Source: Triops longicaudatus (taxonomy: Eukaryota > Arthropoda > Branchiopoda > Notostraca > Triopsidae). From it: a stretch of DNA of 64,000 nucleotides. Below the pieces are notes generated by a model, which saw only the letters and a program-made list of their open reading frames with translations, was not told the origin of the DNA and did not search any database. This document shows positions 50,907 through 62,462 of this stretch, piece after piece. The position numbers were made by a program, and so were the translations under genes. The first letter of the stretch is position 1; each line of letters starts with the position of its first letter. The DNA lies in assembly GCA_022885665.1 (NCBI GenBank), contig JAGQDJ010000195.1, positions 33,912 to 97,911 of the forward strand, written 5' to 3'.

Positions 50907-52843
50907 ATGATGAGCTACAACCCGGGATTGATCTCACATCAAGCTATCCTAGATAATTACATTAATGCAGGTATGTGAACTATAAAATGACTCGACTTGC
51001 TTCGCAAAAATCGCAGAAGTGAAACAGCCATTGGAGTGGTAAGATAAAATATAATACTTTCCCAACCAAAACTTCCACTATGTAAATTTAGGAGCGGTTC
51101 TTCAAAGCACCGGCCCGAGCATGGCGTTTCTGCAAAACCAAACCTACGATGGCACTAGCCCAAGCTTCAGCTTCTTTCGGTAGGTGTCACCTCCAACCTA
51201 TCTAATAGTGTTAATCTCTCTGCTTTAAAAGAACATCAGAACGGATTATGCTTGGGCATAACACTCCTAAAGATTACATGGAATATGTTCACCCACACTG
51301 GCAAACATTCGAAGCTCCTAACCCCTTCCTCCACTATTTGCTGGGCGTCCTTTACATCGGCTTTATGTTTTGCGCTCTTGTTGGTAATGGAGTGGTGATA
51401 TGGATCTTTTCCTCGTAAGTTAACGCACAAAATTTAAAAAAAAAAATAGAAAAAAATTTCTTGTAACAATGTATCGGATTCTAATTACGCATTGATACGT
51501 ATAGAGCCAAATCGTTACGAACTCCTTCAAATATGTTCGTTATCAACCTAGCTGTTCTTGATTTCATTATGATGATGAAAACGCCTGTGTTTATTGTCAA
51601 CTCTTTCAACGAAGGTCCCATCTGGGGCAAATTTGGCTGCGATTTGTTTGCCTTGATGGGTTCGTACTCTGGTATTGGAGGAGCCATGACCAACGCTGCT
51701 ATCGCTTTCGATCGTTACAGGTAACAGTGTCATTCTAAAACACTACTGAATAATATATTCGCTTAACACAGGACCATTGCTCGACCTTTTGACGGAAAGC
51801 TTTCACGCGGAAAGGTGCTGACTATTTGCGCCGGAATTTGGCTTTGGGCAACTCCGTTCTCCCTGATGCCTTTGTTCGGCATTTGGGGGCGATTTGTGCC
51901 GGGTACAAATTTGACAGCACCAAATTTAGGTTTTATGAAACGTTTCGTATTTCAGAGGGCTTCTTGACCACGTGTTCATTTGACTATATGACCGAAACTA
52001 GCTCCATCCGATGGTTTGTGGGCTGTATCTTTACGTACTCGTATATCATTCCGTTGGGTCTAATAATTTATTACTACTCGAAGATTGTCGGCCATGTACA
52101 GGAACACGAGCGTATATTGCGTGAACAGGTAATGGCACAGTTATATTACGATAAAGAAAGAAAATTGAAACACGGAAGCGATTTATCTGTAGGCCCGCAA
52201 AATGAACGTAGAGTCCCTTCGAAGCGGGAAGGATCAACAGGAGAAATCGGCAGAAATTCGCATTGCTAAAGTTGCCATTGGGCTGTCGCTCATGTTCGTT
52301 GTAGCGTGGACGCCATACGCCTTAGTGGCACTTATCGCTGCGTTTGGCAACAGGTACGTGTACATGACATAAACTTTATTCCAATTCCAACTAATGTAAA
52401 AAAGTGCAAATCCTATAAATCTTATTAAAAAAATTTCTTTTTCAATGATAATTTAGAGCCGTCTTGACACCTTTAGTGTCCATGATTCCTGCTTGTTGCT
52501 GCAAAGCAGTGGCTTGCATTGATCCATGGATTTATGCCATCAATCATCCACGCTATCGGTACGTGATTTTGTATAAATAAAATTACTTATTTTTACCTAA
52601 AAAATAACTTTTACCTAATAAATAACGGCGTATTTTTTGTCATTTATTTGCATTTTTTTTCTTAATACGAAGAACCTGTTCGATTTTTTTTTAAATAACC
52701 AGAATGACTCCGTATTTGTTATCGGCATGTTTTGCTCTTTTAGACTTGAGCTTCAAAAGAGAATGCCTTGGTTCTGTGTCCACGAACCTGAACCAGAAAT
52801 GATCGACAACAGCTCAGCAATCACTGAGAAAACATCCACGTAA
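50907..52843 (+). CDS. Rhabdomeric UV-type opsin
   Basis: Light-sensing G-protein coupled receptor of the arthropod UV/short-wavelength class (Drosophila Rh3/Rh4-like), expected to signal through Gq. Nine exons: 50907-50970, 51092-51179, 51232-51414, 51505-51720, 51772-51902, 51956-52128, 52193-52353, 52457-52558, 52744-52843; 1218 nt, 405 residues. Visible: HPHWQTFEAPNPFLHYLLG before TM1; a lysine in TM2 (LDFIMMMKTPVF) at the site linked to UV tuning; AFDRYRTIARP after TM3; a glutamate in VPEGFLTTCSFDYM (the Glu181-type counterion) with its disulfide Cys; loop 3 motif REQARKMNVESLRSG; VVAWTPYALVALI in TM6; and the retinal lysine in CCCKAVACIDPWIYAINHPRYR. The start could be either of two adjacent ATGs (50907, 50910). 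It is intact. Confidence 0.97.
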
Positions 52844-53707
52844 ACTTGCAATTCCATGGATAACGGACTCTGATAACGGACATGGATAACGCCTCTGGTT
52901 CTCGAATACATTTTTACGCTATTTAGTCATGGTGTTAAGCTCGAAGCTGTAATTTTTGACTTAGTGGCAAATACATGAACTCAAGCATCTAAATAATAGA
53001 ATTACAAACTATCTTACGTCGCTTGAATCTGAAATCCCACTCTAAGTCACCTGTCAAGAGATCAACGGTGAAAAATTTCGGTTCATCATCTTTGCATTAT
53101 ATTTAGTATTTTTGCGAGACTAAGAATTTTATGCGTCATGTAGTTACTGCCATCGATAAAATCAACTTTTTTACCTTCTCACGATATTTCCATCAGCGTT
53201 TTCAAGCTTTGAAGGAAAGGCAAAACTACTTTGAATAACTTATTTTCAATCATCACAATTTTCATTCTACACTGCGTGAGAGCATGATATGTGTAAAAAT
53301 TATATCACGTGAGATTTATAGATAAAAATAAGTGATTTAAAAGCATGTCTGTAATGTTCTCAATACCCTTTGGCTATTATAGGGGGATAGTTTTGCAAAG
53401 AAAAAAGTTTGTTTAAAGCAGCTACCTTCAAAAGCAAGAATAAGCGCCTGTTCGTGTCAGGGCACCGTTCACAATATCAAAAGTGGACACAAAGGGGAAG
53501 CGACTATTTTCCTCGGAGTCACTTTCTTTTTTGTTCACACCCAACAGAGAAACACATCAATACATGCTAGGTCGATGAGCGTTACACTGAGTAGTAGAGC
53601 GCGTCCAGAGCTGAACGTTCTGCACAGAAATGTGAAATATTCCTGCGAAAAAGAATCTGCAATAACTCTAAACCCTACACGGTGGCCGTGATGCACGAAG
53701 GCACGCA
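52844..53707. other. Spacer between opsin and ion channel
   Basis: Opsin 3' UTR and channel promoter, about 860 bp. No ORF, repeat or RNA gene recognised. Confidence 0.5.
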
Positions 53708-55501
53708 ATGGTTTTCAACTATCTCCATTTCATCATTGCTTTCAGGTAAAAAACGGCTAATTTTGCTTGACTTCATTAAAATCGTAAATAAACGGCAGTC
53801 AAGTTTGCCTGGTTCTACTCCAAGGAGCTGACACTAATTCACAGATAATGATACCCCAAAATTACGTTAAAGGTAAAGCAAAAAATTCAATATTTTAAAA
53901 AAGTCTAGCATTACGTAATTTTTTCTTAGAAATTCGACCCAACGCGGCAGAAGGGAAACCAGTGGCAGTCAGAGTTATCATATACATTATCGACGTCAGT
54001 TCTGTAAATTCGGAAGACATGGATTTTCGGTAAACTTACTGCAAATGTTTATTTTTGAATGGCTTACGTGGTTTATTTTTGAATGACTCATCGATTACGA
54101 AACAGTGTGGACATGTTGCTACGACTTTCATGGCGTGACCCTCGACTCCAGCTGATGAGTAATGCCAACAGTGGTCAGAATTTTGCGATTCTACCGGCAG
54201 AATTTTTGGAAAAACTCTGGCACCCTGATCCGTTTATATCCAACGCTAAGCATACAGGTTAGTTTTTCTTAAAAAAAAATAAACTTGGTGCTCAGAAGCC
54301 CTAAATCTCCACAGAAATTAATTATCTCAACGACAAGCACGCCAGTATTGCCTTATTCGGTAACGGAAGTCTCCACTACACCGTTCGGATGCACGCTAAA
54401 TTGGCTTGTCAAATGGATTTTCGCTTTTATCCAGTTGACTACCAGAACTGTCCCATGAACTTGGAAAGCTGTGTGTTCACAATTAAACTCTACGAAGTTA
54501 ATAATGAAATTAGCTTCCTTTAGTTCTATACGATGAGCATCGGGTGTTATTTCAATGGGACCCATCTGCCGTCGAGCCAATTTCTGTGAATCCGGACTTG
54601 CGATTGCTTCAATACGTCCTTATAGAGCCTTTGAACAGGACACAGCTTATTAAAAAGCGCACAACGGGAGGTTTGCTGATTTAATGGATGATATATTATA
54701 CATACAGTCTTTGTTAACAGGTAATTTTTCGCGATTGGTATGCTACTTCCGCTTTGAACGTCAATTGGGTCATCATATGATGCAAACATTCCTTCCGAGC
54801 ATGCTCGTCGTTTCTCTGTCATGGTTTTCTTTCTGGCTGGGCTTGGATGCAGTACCAGGTCGTATTTCCTTACTTGTAACGTCTCTGCTGACGCTTGTTA
54901 CTATGTTTACGACACGATCGGAAGCACCAAAAGTTGCTTATATAAAAGTAAATTTAAGTGTTTCTATTTTATAATCATTTAAAATATTAAGCGTATTAAT
55001 GCAATGCAGTCTATCGATTTGTGGATTGTGGCCTGCTTGTTGTTCCACTTCGCAGCTATAACTGAATTTATGATTGTTAGAGTGCTTGATTCGTGGCAAA
55101 GAACGGCAAAACTTATTCAGTCAAAAGTAATATAACAACATTTTGTTTTACAATTTATTCTCGTTATATTATAGTTGACCGTTCTCAATGGGAATGATCG
55201 TGCGCTTTCGGACTCGAAAGACGCATTACTGCAAGATGTCCCTCCGCAGAAATTCCATGACAAAATTTGTACTGTGCTGCGGAATACTAGACAGAGGATT
55301 CTACCTTTATGGAGTAACCCTAAAGGGGAACAGAGTCCTTCATTTTCGAGCCCTTCTAAGTCCCCAGGACGCACTGTTCGGCAGAAACCTAAGATAACAC
55401 CGCAAGACATCGACAAAGCAGCTCGCATTTTGTTTCCCCTTTTCTTTGGCGTGTTTTTGATCTTCTACTGGCCTTTAACAGTGCTTCATATTCTGCCATA
55501 A
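53708..55501 (+). CDS. Cys-loop ligand-gated anion channel subunit
   Basis: Pentameric ligand-gated channel, probably chloride-selective. Nine exons: 53708-53745, 53799-53872, 53930-54029, 54106-54257, 54315-54470, 54524-54670, 54721-54947, 55010-55126, 55175-55501; 1338 nt, 445 residues. The signal peptide spans the first junction (MVFNYLHFIIAF then SQVCLVLLQG). The Cys loop is exact: CQMDFRFYPVDYQNC, 13 residues between cysteines. M1 LPSMLVVSLSWFSFWLG; M2 begins PGRISLLVTSLLTLV, the PxR anion-filter pattern with Gly for Ala; M3 IDLWIVACLLFHFAA; M4 ILFPLFFGVFLIFYW ends six residues before the stop. The second cysteine pair typical of glycine and glutamate-gated chloride channels is missing (only one Cys before M1), so an insect-type pH-gated or orphan chloride subunit fits better. 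The ligand cannot be told. The splice at 54470/54524 is the least sure. Confidence 0.93.
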
Positions 55502-56167
55502 CATTATTAGAGACTTATTTGGGTGATATATATACGAAACTATTGTGATACACCACTGCACATAATAAACTACGTGAAAGAAATATGTATGCTCTTTCTA
55601 TGCATGTTCTTTATATGCATATCTTTATATGCATGCTTTTGGTCATTAACTCCTTGCTTATCATCGTCACAAGCATGTTAAACCTACATAAAACTATATA
55701 CTATACACTATATATAGTACAACTGTATAAGCCAGAAATAAAATTTTTCCCTTTTCTAAAATAAAATGGCTAAATGGGCTATGCAACACAGACAAAGTGG
55801 TTGACACGGGCCTACATTCAGAAAAAAGGCTAGCTAACGAAAGGCAATTTGCATTCGCCGCGGTTAACTGTCCCTGGCATCAGTTTGCATCAGTTGATTG
55901 CCAAGCACGTTCAGACGTGCTTTATTAAATACCAAGCGGTGGCAAAATGCAAAAACGCTGCAAGTTTGACGGACAAGCTTCTAATTTTCACAAACAATGC
56001 GCCACAAGCAAGCGATTCTTGGGAGGAAACGTAAGGACTTTTCGGTTTTCTACCTTACGCAGCAAACATCCTGCTTACAAAACTAAGGAATAAAGAAACT
56101 TAGGTCTTAGTTTGTAAGAAGCTGGAACCAAAGCATCTGATTGACTTTCGATTCGAGCTTTGGAAAA
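55502..56167. other. Spacer after the ion channel
   Basis: About 670 bp. CTTTATATGCAT-type words repeat three times around 55588-55641. An AATAAA at 55737 could serve the channel. No gene seen. Confidence 0.5.
55737..55742 (+). terminator. Polyadenylation signal of the ion channel gene
   Basis: AATAAA about 236 bp after the channel stop codon and before the next gene. Confidence 0.45.
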
Positions 56168-57723
56168 ATGCGCTTTAGTTTCGGACTTTTGCTGTTCATA
56201 TGCATTGGCGTCCCCTGTGCCAAAGCAGAAAATGATAATCCCGAGCCTCTGAAAGGACCCGTTCAAATCACGGTGGAAGCTAAGGAACAACCTAACAACG
56301 GTAATGCGGCTCCAGCGCCTGCCGCTGTTGAATCTGTCCAAAATGCCAAACAGGCGGGTAAGTAATTCACGGAAGTTTCCATATTTGAGCCATTAATTTT
56401 TTGTATTAAGGAGAAGACAAAGCCAAAGAGATATCTCCACGCATGTTGTTGGCATCCCGAAAAATAGCTAGAGCTCCGCCTGTTGAGCCAGAAGTGGAAG
56501 TACCTGATCCAATAAAAGAAGATGAACCTGCGCCAGTCTTTGTGCCACAATCCGTCAAAGTAATAACTCCAACTCGGCGAGGTCAACCCAATAAAATACA
56601 AAGAGTAAAACAAGTCTTGGATTTGGTGGGCAAAACTCCTTTGAGCGACCTCCAGAAAGAACCGGCGAAGTTAAAGGAGTTCATGAAACCCACATCAGGT
56701 AAGACAAAGCCTACAGGCGACTCAATAGTAGACCGCGAGGAACGTCCTGTTCAGAAGCCTAAAGTACCTAAGAAACGCCCCACACCAAGTGCGAAAAAGC
56801 CTTCAGAAGACTCAACAGTAGACCGCGAGGAACGTCCTGTCCAGAAGCCGAAATTACCTAAGAAATTCCCCACATCAAGTGTCAGAACGACCTCTGGCGA
56901 CTCAACAGAATACCGCGAAGAACGTCCTGTTCAGAAGCCGAAATTACCTAAGAAACTCCCCACATCAAATACAAAAACGCATTCAGGCGACTCAACAGTA
57001 GACCGCAAGGAACGTCCTGTCCAGAAGCCTAAATTACCTAAGAAACTTCCCATACCAACTATGAGAATGACCTCTAGCGACTCAATAGAAGACCGCGAGG
57101 AACGTCCTGTTCAGAAGCCCAAAGTACCTGAGAAACGCCCTGCAGTCTTTGAGCAAAAGCCAGCGAAATTACCCAAGTCTGTAAAAGTCCCTGATGATAT
57201 CACGATCGTTCCTGAAGACCTTTCATCAGAAAATAGGCCTCCTGTTGCGAAGCCCAAATTTGTACACCCAGTACAGACTGACCACGGGTATGCCAAAAAA
57301 GTCCGGCCCATAAAGTCCAAGCCTCCAAAACCCATTATAGTCAAGGACATATCAGCGACTTATTCTTCAGAAGAGCAGCGTCCTGTATTCAAGCCGAAAT
57401 CGATCAGAAAACCGAAAAAATTCGTCCCAGACACTTCCCGCAGCTGCAGTGCGGAATCATTTTCATGTTCATGTAGCCAAGAGCGTTGCCAAGATAGCTG
57501 CGAATCTTCTGAAGAATGGGGCAGATTTCCTGGCTACTGTTTTGATTTGTGTGACTGGGGCAGATTTGGTCTGTGTGGCCGCTGTTTTGATTCGTGTGAA
57601 TCGGGCAGTGGCTCCTGCAGCTCTTCTAATTCCTGCGAATCGGGCAGCGCCTCCTGCGGCTGTTCGAATTCGTCCGAGTCGGGCAGCGCCTCCTGCGGCT
57701 GTTCTTGCTCATGCGGATGCTAG
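56168..57723 (+). CDS. Secreted repeat protein with Cys/Ser/Gly-rich tail
   Basis: Two exons: 56168-56357 and 56411-57723; 1503 nt, 500 residues. Signal peptide MRFSFGLLLFICIGVPCAKA. No known domain recognised. Residues about 160-310 consist of five 30-residue units at an exact 90-bp period, each with the core DREERPVQKPKLPKK or a close variant; a weaker sixth unit (EEQRPVFKPKSIRKPKK) follows. The Lys/Pro-rich, cysteine-free body switches to a tail of about 90 residues rich in Cys, Ser, Gly (CESGSASCGCS units) and WGRF motifs. Such a plan suits an extracellular structural, adhesive or matrix protein cross-linked through its tail; this is inference. It shares the plan of signal peptide, charged body and Cys-rich tail with the family starting 1.7 kb downstream. 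Confidence 0.85.
56701..57150 (+). repeat. Five tandem 90-bp coding repeats
   Basis: The GACCGCGAGGAACGTCC core recurs at 56731, 56821, 56911, 57001 and 57091, exactly 90 bp apart, within the 500-residue secreted protein. Units differ by scattered substitutions but no indels, so the reading frame is kept. Confidence 0.95.
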
Positions 57724-57909
57724 TATTGATAAACGAAGGGAGAAATATGATGTACAAGACTGACACTTCGACCTATCTTTTCATCTAAAATCCTGCAAAT
57801 GGTAAATGACCCACTGTTTCTCCGATGTCTAAAACAATTTTCCTTCAAACAAGTGTATGGGATGCACCCTTTGGATTATGGAGATTCTGTCTATAAATAA
57901 ATTACGTAA

Positions 57910-57915
57910 AATAAA
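57910..57915 (+). terminator. Polyadenylation signal of the repeat-protein gene
   Basis: AATAAA about 190 bp after the stop codon at 57721-57723. Confidence 0.5.
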
Positions 57916-59294
57916 GATTCCTCACAAATCCCTAAGGGAAAATATTATTTTATTTGGCACGGCACTACCGAAGACAGATTCTGAGATTTGTTGTATACAC
58001 AGACGATGCAATACAGTGACGCACACACATACAAACGCATTAAAAATTGGATGTTTGAAGGAAATACCCAAGTCAACATGCAACTTTTTTATAAAGTAAA
58101 ATTCATGGGGCCATCGCAACGGATGACTTGCCGCTAGTCATGAAAAACGATGAGAAACGGTTCAATGTTAACGCGTGCCGAAGGTAACTAAAAGTATAAC
58201 TTTTGAATAAGAAATTGTAGACAAAACAAATGAGACTCATCAACTAAACAAGCTTTATGTGAAAAAGATCAAACACTAAATGAGAAATTAATCAAAATCT
58301 AATTTTGCAGCTTTTCTTTGAAAAAAGGGTCCTACACTTTTTAATGTCAAGAAATGAACACTGTTTTCATGTTAAATAAAAGGTGTAAAACAACAAGTAA
58401 AATGCTAGTTTAATTAAATATGGTTCAAAATTTTGAAATGGCAAAACGATTCTCTCCTAGTGCCATTTTGCTAGGCTTGCTCTCGCTTTTTTCTTTTTAT
58501 TATTATTGTTTTACATTATTTTTTTTTTGTCGAAATTTTAGTTACAATGAATAATGTCGGTGATTCGATCACCTATTTCGGGCAAAGGGTGGAAACTGTC
58601 TGGAAGCAAAGGATTAAGGTCATATACTGTAAAATTGCGCTGCCAACCTCTTAATTCTTAAACTCTACAAGTAACCGAAAAACCCGATAACCCTATATCT
58701 CACACAAAATTGTGGTTATAACGCACAGAGCAGGTCTTAAAATATGGTCCACTTTGAACATGAAAAATTTTGAAACGTCGATTTGTTGAGACAAGAACTC
58801 AGTCATATTCATTGATTTCCGTTTTCTTTAAACTCCTGTTCTACTGAAACATCTCGCCGCTCTTCCGCCAATGTTACCTATTTGGACCTAAATGACAGCA
58901 GCATGTGCGGTTAAACCGGTTGAACCGTGTACAGATAAGAGGGACTACGTATTTGCTACATTCATATACTTCGTCATACCGCCGCTGAAAATTCGCTAAG
59001 CACGTGACCTTTTAATGCCCTGAAGTAGTGAAATTTATGTACAGGTAGCATTAGCAATGTCAAGTCAGCGCATTAAACTGAGGTTTCAGCTTAACGTCAG
59101 TAAAATGTAAACTGCATTGTCAACAGTTGGGAAAACCAAGTAGCAAATACGTGCTCATGTACAATTAGAGAAAGGCAACAATAATCTAAAATGGCTTAAA
59201 CTAGGTAAATCTCTGCTTCGCTCGCAGATAACATGACCGGCCAGAATGCTTGATGTGCAGAGAAGAAATTACTGCTTACGAAGCAAATCAGGGG

Positions 59295-59333
59295 TTTAAA
59301 TGCGGACAGCTCGGCGTTGGAAAGTCACTCAGT
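59295..59333 (+). promoter_or_regulatory. Core promoter of array gene 1 (TATA-like plus TCAGT initiator)
   Basis: TTTAAA at 59295-59300 and the arthropod initiator TCAGT at 59329-59333 are spaced as expected for TATA and start site. Both are kept, with the same spacing, before array gene 2. The implied 5' UTR is about 70 nt without intron. Confidence 0.6.
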
Positions 59334-59401
59334 TTGCCTGAGCTGAAGTAGAATATACTACTCCCTTAACTAACTAATCTTAACCACTACTTTTGAAGAG
59401 A

Positions 59402-59968
59402 ATGAAGCTTTTCCTCATTAGTCTTGCCTGCCTTTGCGCAGTCGCTTTTGTTAGCGCAAGCGTAGAAGAAGAATCTTACCACCGCAGGGACGACGTAGCC
59501 AAAACCGACGCCTTGAAGAAGCAGAAGAAGGACATTCAAAGGCAGACGTTGACGCTCGCCAACGAAGATAACAAGGAACTGAACAAGGAAAATACCAAAA
59601 AATTCAAGAAACACGGCGTCTACAAGGAAGACACTAACAAATTCAATTTGAAGAACCAGCACAAGAACACCCTCACCCTCCAACAAGAACAAGAACAAGA
59701 CTTTGAAAAGGACAGGAAGAAGACCTACCGTAGGACCAAGGACGTTGACTACAGGCGTCGCTCTGCATCCTGCAGTAACTCAAGAGAAAACTCCGGCTCT
59801 GGCTCCAACTCCAGTGAAGGATGCCGTAGATGTAACAGACGTAGATATAGATGCGGCGGATGGGGTGGATTCAATCCCTGGCACTACGGATTTGGAAACT
59901 GCAGATACCATGGCCGCAGATGCGGTAAGAGATTTTGCACTAATAGTTTTAGACATATTAGAAAATGA
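59402..59968 (+). CDS. Secreted cationic Cys-rich protein, array gene 1
   Basis: Unspliced reading gives 188 residues. MKLFLISLACLCAVAFVSAS is a signal peptide. A Lys/Glu/Gln-rich segment (DNKELNKENTKKFKKHG) follows, then a strongly basic stretch with possible proprotein cleavage sites (KKTYRRTKD, DYRRR), then a Ser-, Gly-, Arg-, Trp- and Cys-rich tail (SCSNSRENSGSGSN, CGGWGGFNPWHYGFGNC). I recognise no family. Function is unknown; a cationic host-defence peptide precursor or an extracellular matrix protein are both possible. An alternative splice (donor GTAAGA after 59924, acceptor before 60054 behind a strong pyrimidine tract) would replace the last residues and end at 60085 (184 residues, ending CRCHPYHY). 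A second frame (59703-60002) is open across the tail; see findings. Confidence 0.75.
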   Translation: MKLFLISLACLCAVAFVSASVEEESYHRRDDVAKTDALKKQKKDIQRQTLTLANEDNKELNKENTKKFKKHGVYKEDTNKFNLKNQHKNTLTLQQEQEQDFEKDRKKTYRRTKDVDYRRRSASCSNSRENSGSGSNSSEGCRRCNRRRYRCGGWGGFNPWHYGFGNCRYHGRRCGKRFCTNSFRHIRK

Positions 59969-60045
59969 AAAACAATCTTTGAGTCAAAAGAGTAAACATT
60001 AAGGTTATGAATTATAATTGGTTTTAAATTCTTTTTTTTTTCTTA

Positions 60046-60400
60046 CTCGCCAGGACGCTGTCGTTGCCACCCCTACCATTATTAAAGCAAACAGTGCCCA
60101 TGTGCCAACGAAGCTAGTTGGCATACTGCTACTTCGGAACCCAGGCTTTCTTCCGAGTTGGTCAAAAGACGAAGTGGTTCCGAGTATGCTTGGTGTCGGG
60201 ATATGGGTATGCCTTGTCGGACTTAAGTCCCCAAGCTTGCTTTCGTAGTGTTAAGGGGGAAACAGCACTCATTATCCAATACAATCGCACTTGCAAAGCA
60301 AAACCGCTGTTTTTCTTCTTATTTATTTTTAACAAATCACGTTTTGCTGTTGGTTCTATTTATTGCCGCTCTTGAAGCAATTTTATTTCCTAAGGACCAA
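60046..60400 (+). repeat. 3' block of array gene 1
   Basis: Possible last exon and 3' UTR. It is similar to 61150-61520, 63305-63665 and, more weakly, 63740-63890; shared landmarks include TTCCGAGT(T/C)GG, AGTGTTAAGGGG and CGC ACTTGCAAAGCAAAACCG-type words near the end. Confidence 0.6.
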
Positions 60401-60585
60401 TAACAATAACAGCAACACTGGATATGTTACATTAACAAAAAAAAAAAAAAATGCTGCTCATTTTGGAGAAAATGCCTGATAGGTAATTGTTTTTATGGAT
60501 TGCTTAAAATCTGTCAACCCCATGCCTAGCACTTTCGACTCGCAATTTAAGAACGAACCGAAACAAAATACGTTCAAGAAATGGA

Positions 60586-61072
60586 TTGAGGTACCAAGTC
60601 ATTTATAAGTATTCACACATGGTAATTTCTTTCCTTCTCATGGTGAATCCGAATAGCTTTCAAATGAGACACTTATTTGATGGAATGGAACAAGACAAGG
60701 AGTACACAGGTAACAAGGAATTGAGCAAAGAAAGTACTTACAAAATCAAGAAAAATGGCTTCACCGAGGAATGCATCGATAAGTTCAACGTGAAGCTCCT
60801 GCACATACACACTCTTACTTTGAACCAAGAACAAGACTAAGAAAAAGAAAGGAGGAAAACCTTCCACAAGGACTTAGACAAAAGAGTCGCTTTGTATCCT
60901 GCAGTGCGTCTTGTTAACGCTCCCTACTTTGTTCCAGTTCCCGTGAAGAGCGCCACTGCTGATGTTGAGAACATGGATGCGGGTTGGTTTCGCTACCGCT
61001 TGTGGTGCTGCGGATTCGAACATTGGGGAAACTTTTCGATTTGGACGTATTGCCCCAAATGCTTTTGATATA
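60586..61072 (+). pseudogene. Broken copy of the cationic Cys-rich gene
   Basis: From 60619 (ATG) the reading resembles the body of the intact genes (NKELSKESTYKIKKNGF, EECIDKFNVK, LTLNQEQD) but stops at TAA 60838-60840, where the intact copies have TTT or TGG. The signal peptide is degenerate (MVISFLLMVN). After the stop the same frame stays open to 61069, but one base is missing relative to the intact copies just before the GTCGCT word near 60890, so it runs in what is the second frame of the intact genes (VALYPAVRL) and ends WTYCPKCF. I read it as a decayed paralogue; a divergent live gene using an extra splice is less likely. Confidence 0.65.
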
Positions 61073-61149
61073 TAATTAAAAAATAAATTCAAGATAGAAA
61101 GCAACAAAACAAATGAGATGTTTTCCGTAATAAATTCATTTTTATCGTG

Positions 61150-61520
61150 CTGGCAAAGACGTTGCGACTGCAGCAAATGCTGCGCCGTTTTGTAAGACAA
61201 ATCGTGCAGTGAGCCAACTAAACTAAGTTGGCAGACGGATATCTCGGAACTAAGGCTTACTTCCATTCAGTCGGAGTATGAACTGCTGGTTCGGTGAATG
61301 CTTGATGTTGGGGTAAAGGCAAGCCTTCTTGGGCCTATCACGTGCCCAACTTTCTATATAATGTTGAAGGGGAAAATTGCAATATAACCAATACATTCTC
61401 ATCTAAAAAGCAAAACCACCGTATTTATTCTTACAATATTGAACCAGCCACATTTTCGAGGTTTCGTTTACTGAGAGTCTTGAAGCAATTATGTCTTCCT
61501 TAGGACCTAAAATAAAGCAA
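61150..61520 (+). repeat. 3' block of the broken array copy
   Basis: Similar to the region after array genes 1 and 2: GACGTTGCGACTGC near the start, TTCAGTCGGAGTATGAACTGC, ATGTTGAAGGGG, and AAGCAAAACCACCG followed by a TTGAAGCAATTATG-type end. Confidence 0.55.
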
Positions 61521-62462
61521 TACTAAACGTCGTAGATTTGTTATAAAACACAAACGTGCAGCTTAGTCTGGCTTTCGAATAAAACATTTGTTTCCTGGAA
61601 AGAAATCTGAGTGGAACCCCACAGAATCTTTCAATATTAATGTTAAGACCAGTCAAAATAAATAATTAAGTGGAACCTAGTACTATTTAATGATTTTCCT
61701 CCTAGTTGTTTTGTGATGTTGGACAGATAGCACTTCTGTCGAAATTTGGGAGAACGGATGCTTTGAAAAACCTTCTTTTTCGCTCGTGACCTTTAAATGC
61801 GCTGAGTTAGTACAATTAGAGGTAGTACAAACAATACAACGTCAGCTCACTGAACTGATGTCGCAGCTTTAACTTAGTATGCATAATTTGTGGAAAACAA
61901 AATAATATTACATTCCAATTATTTTTTTTCTTTTAGAAAAAATAACAATTATATTACAATTTCATTCGTAAAATACCGTGACACATTACTTCGCCATCAA
62001 TTATACTAAAATGTTCCGTTATAATAAATGTCAGTCACATTTTCAAAATCTTGTGTTCAACAAAATCATTTTAGTTTTCCTACGTCAAATCAGTATTTGG
62101 GCACAATATATTATACGTTGTAATGTTAAAGAGCGAAAAATGTAACGGCAACATTACAATTGTTCCATGAAATTACCAGGCATTATAAATTGTTATTACG
62201 TGTAAACACGACATATCACTGCTGCACGCCTGATCCTCAGACGTTTTTCTACAAAATTGTTCACGTCAGTCAAATTTAAGTTGCATTGTCAACTGTTGGA
62301 AAAACCAGTCGCTCACACGTGCTCCAGAACAATTAGAAAAGGTAACAACAATTTTAAAAACGGCTTAAACTCAGTAAATTTCTGCTTAGCTCGCGCACAA
62401 TATGACACGCTGAATGCTCGAAGAGCGTTGAAGAACTTACCGCTTACGAAGCAATCCTGGGG
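61521..62462. other. Spacer upstream of array gene 2
   Basis: About 0.9 kb, AT-rich. From about 62270 it aligns with the flank of array gene 1 (59100 onward), which shows the duplication included the promoter. Confidence 0.55.

Larger units (their letters stand above)
57724..59401. other. Spacer upstream of the cationic protein array
   Basis: About 1.7 kb. An AATAAA at 57910-57915 probably ends the repeat-protein transcript. The last 300 bp (from about 59100) are clearly similar to 62270-62569, the flank of the second intact array gene. Nothing else recognised. Confidence 0.6.

Noticed and set aside
57449..57763. +1 frame ORF of 104 codons over the Cys-rich tail of the repeat protein
   Set aside because: The tail's Ser/Gly/Cys codons leave the +1 frame open by composition, and there is no second copy to test selection. 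It is useful mainly as a caution for the array genes.
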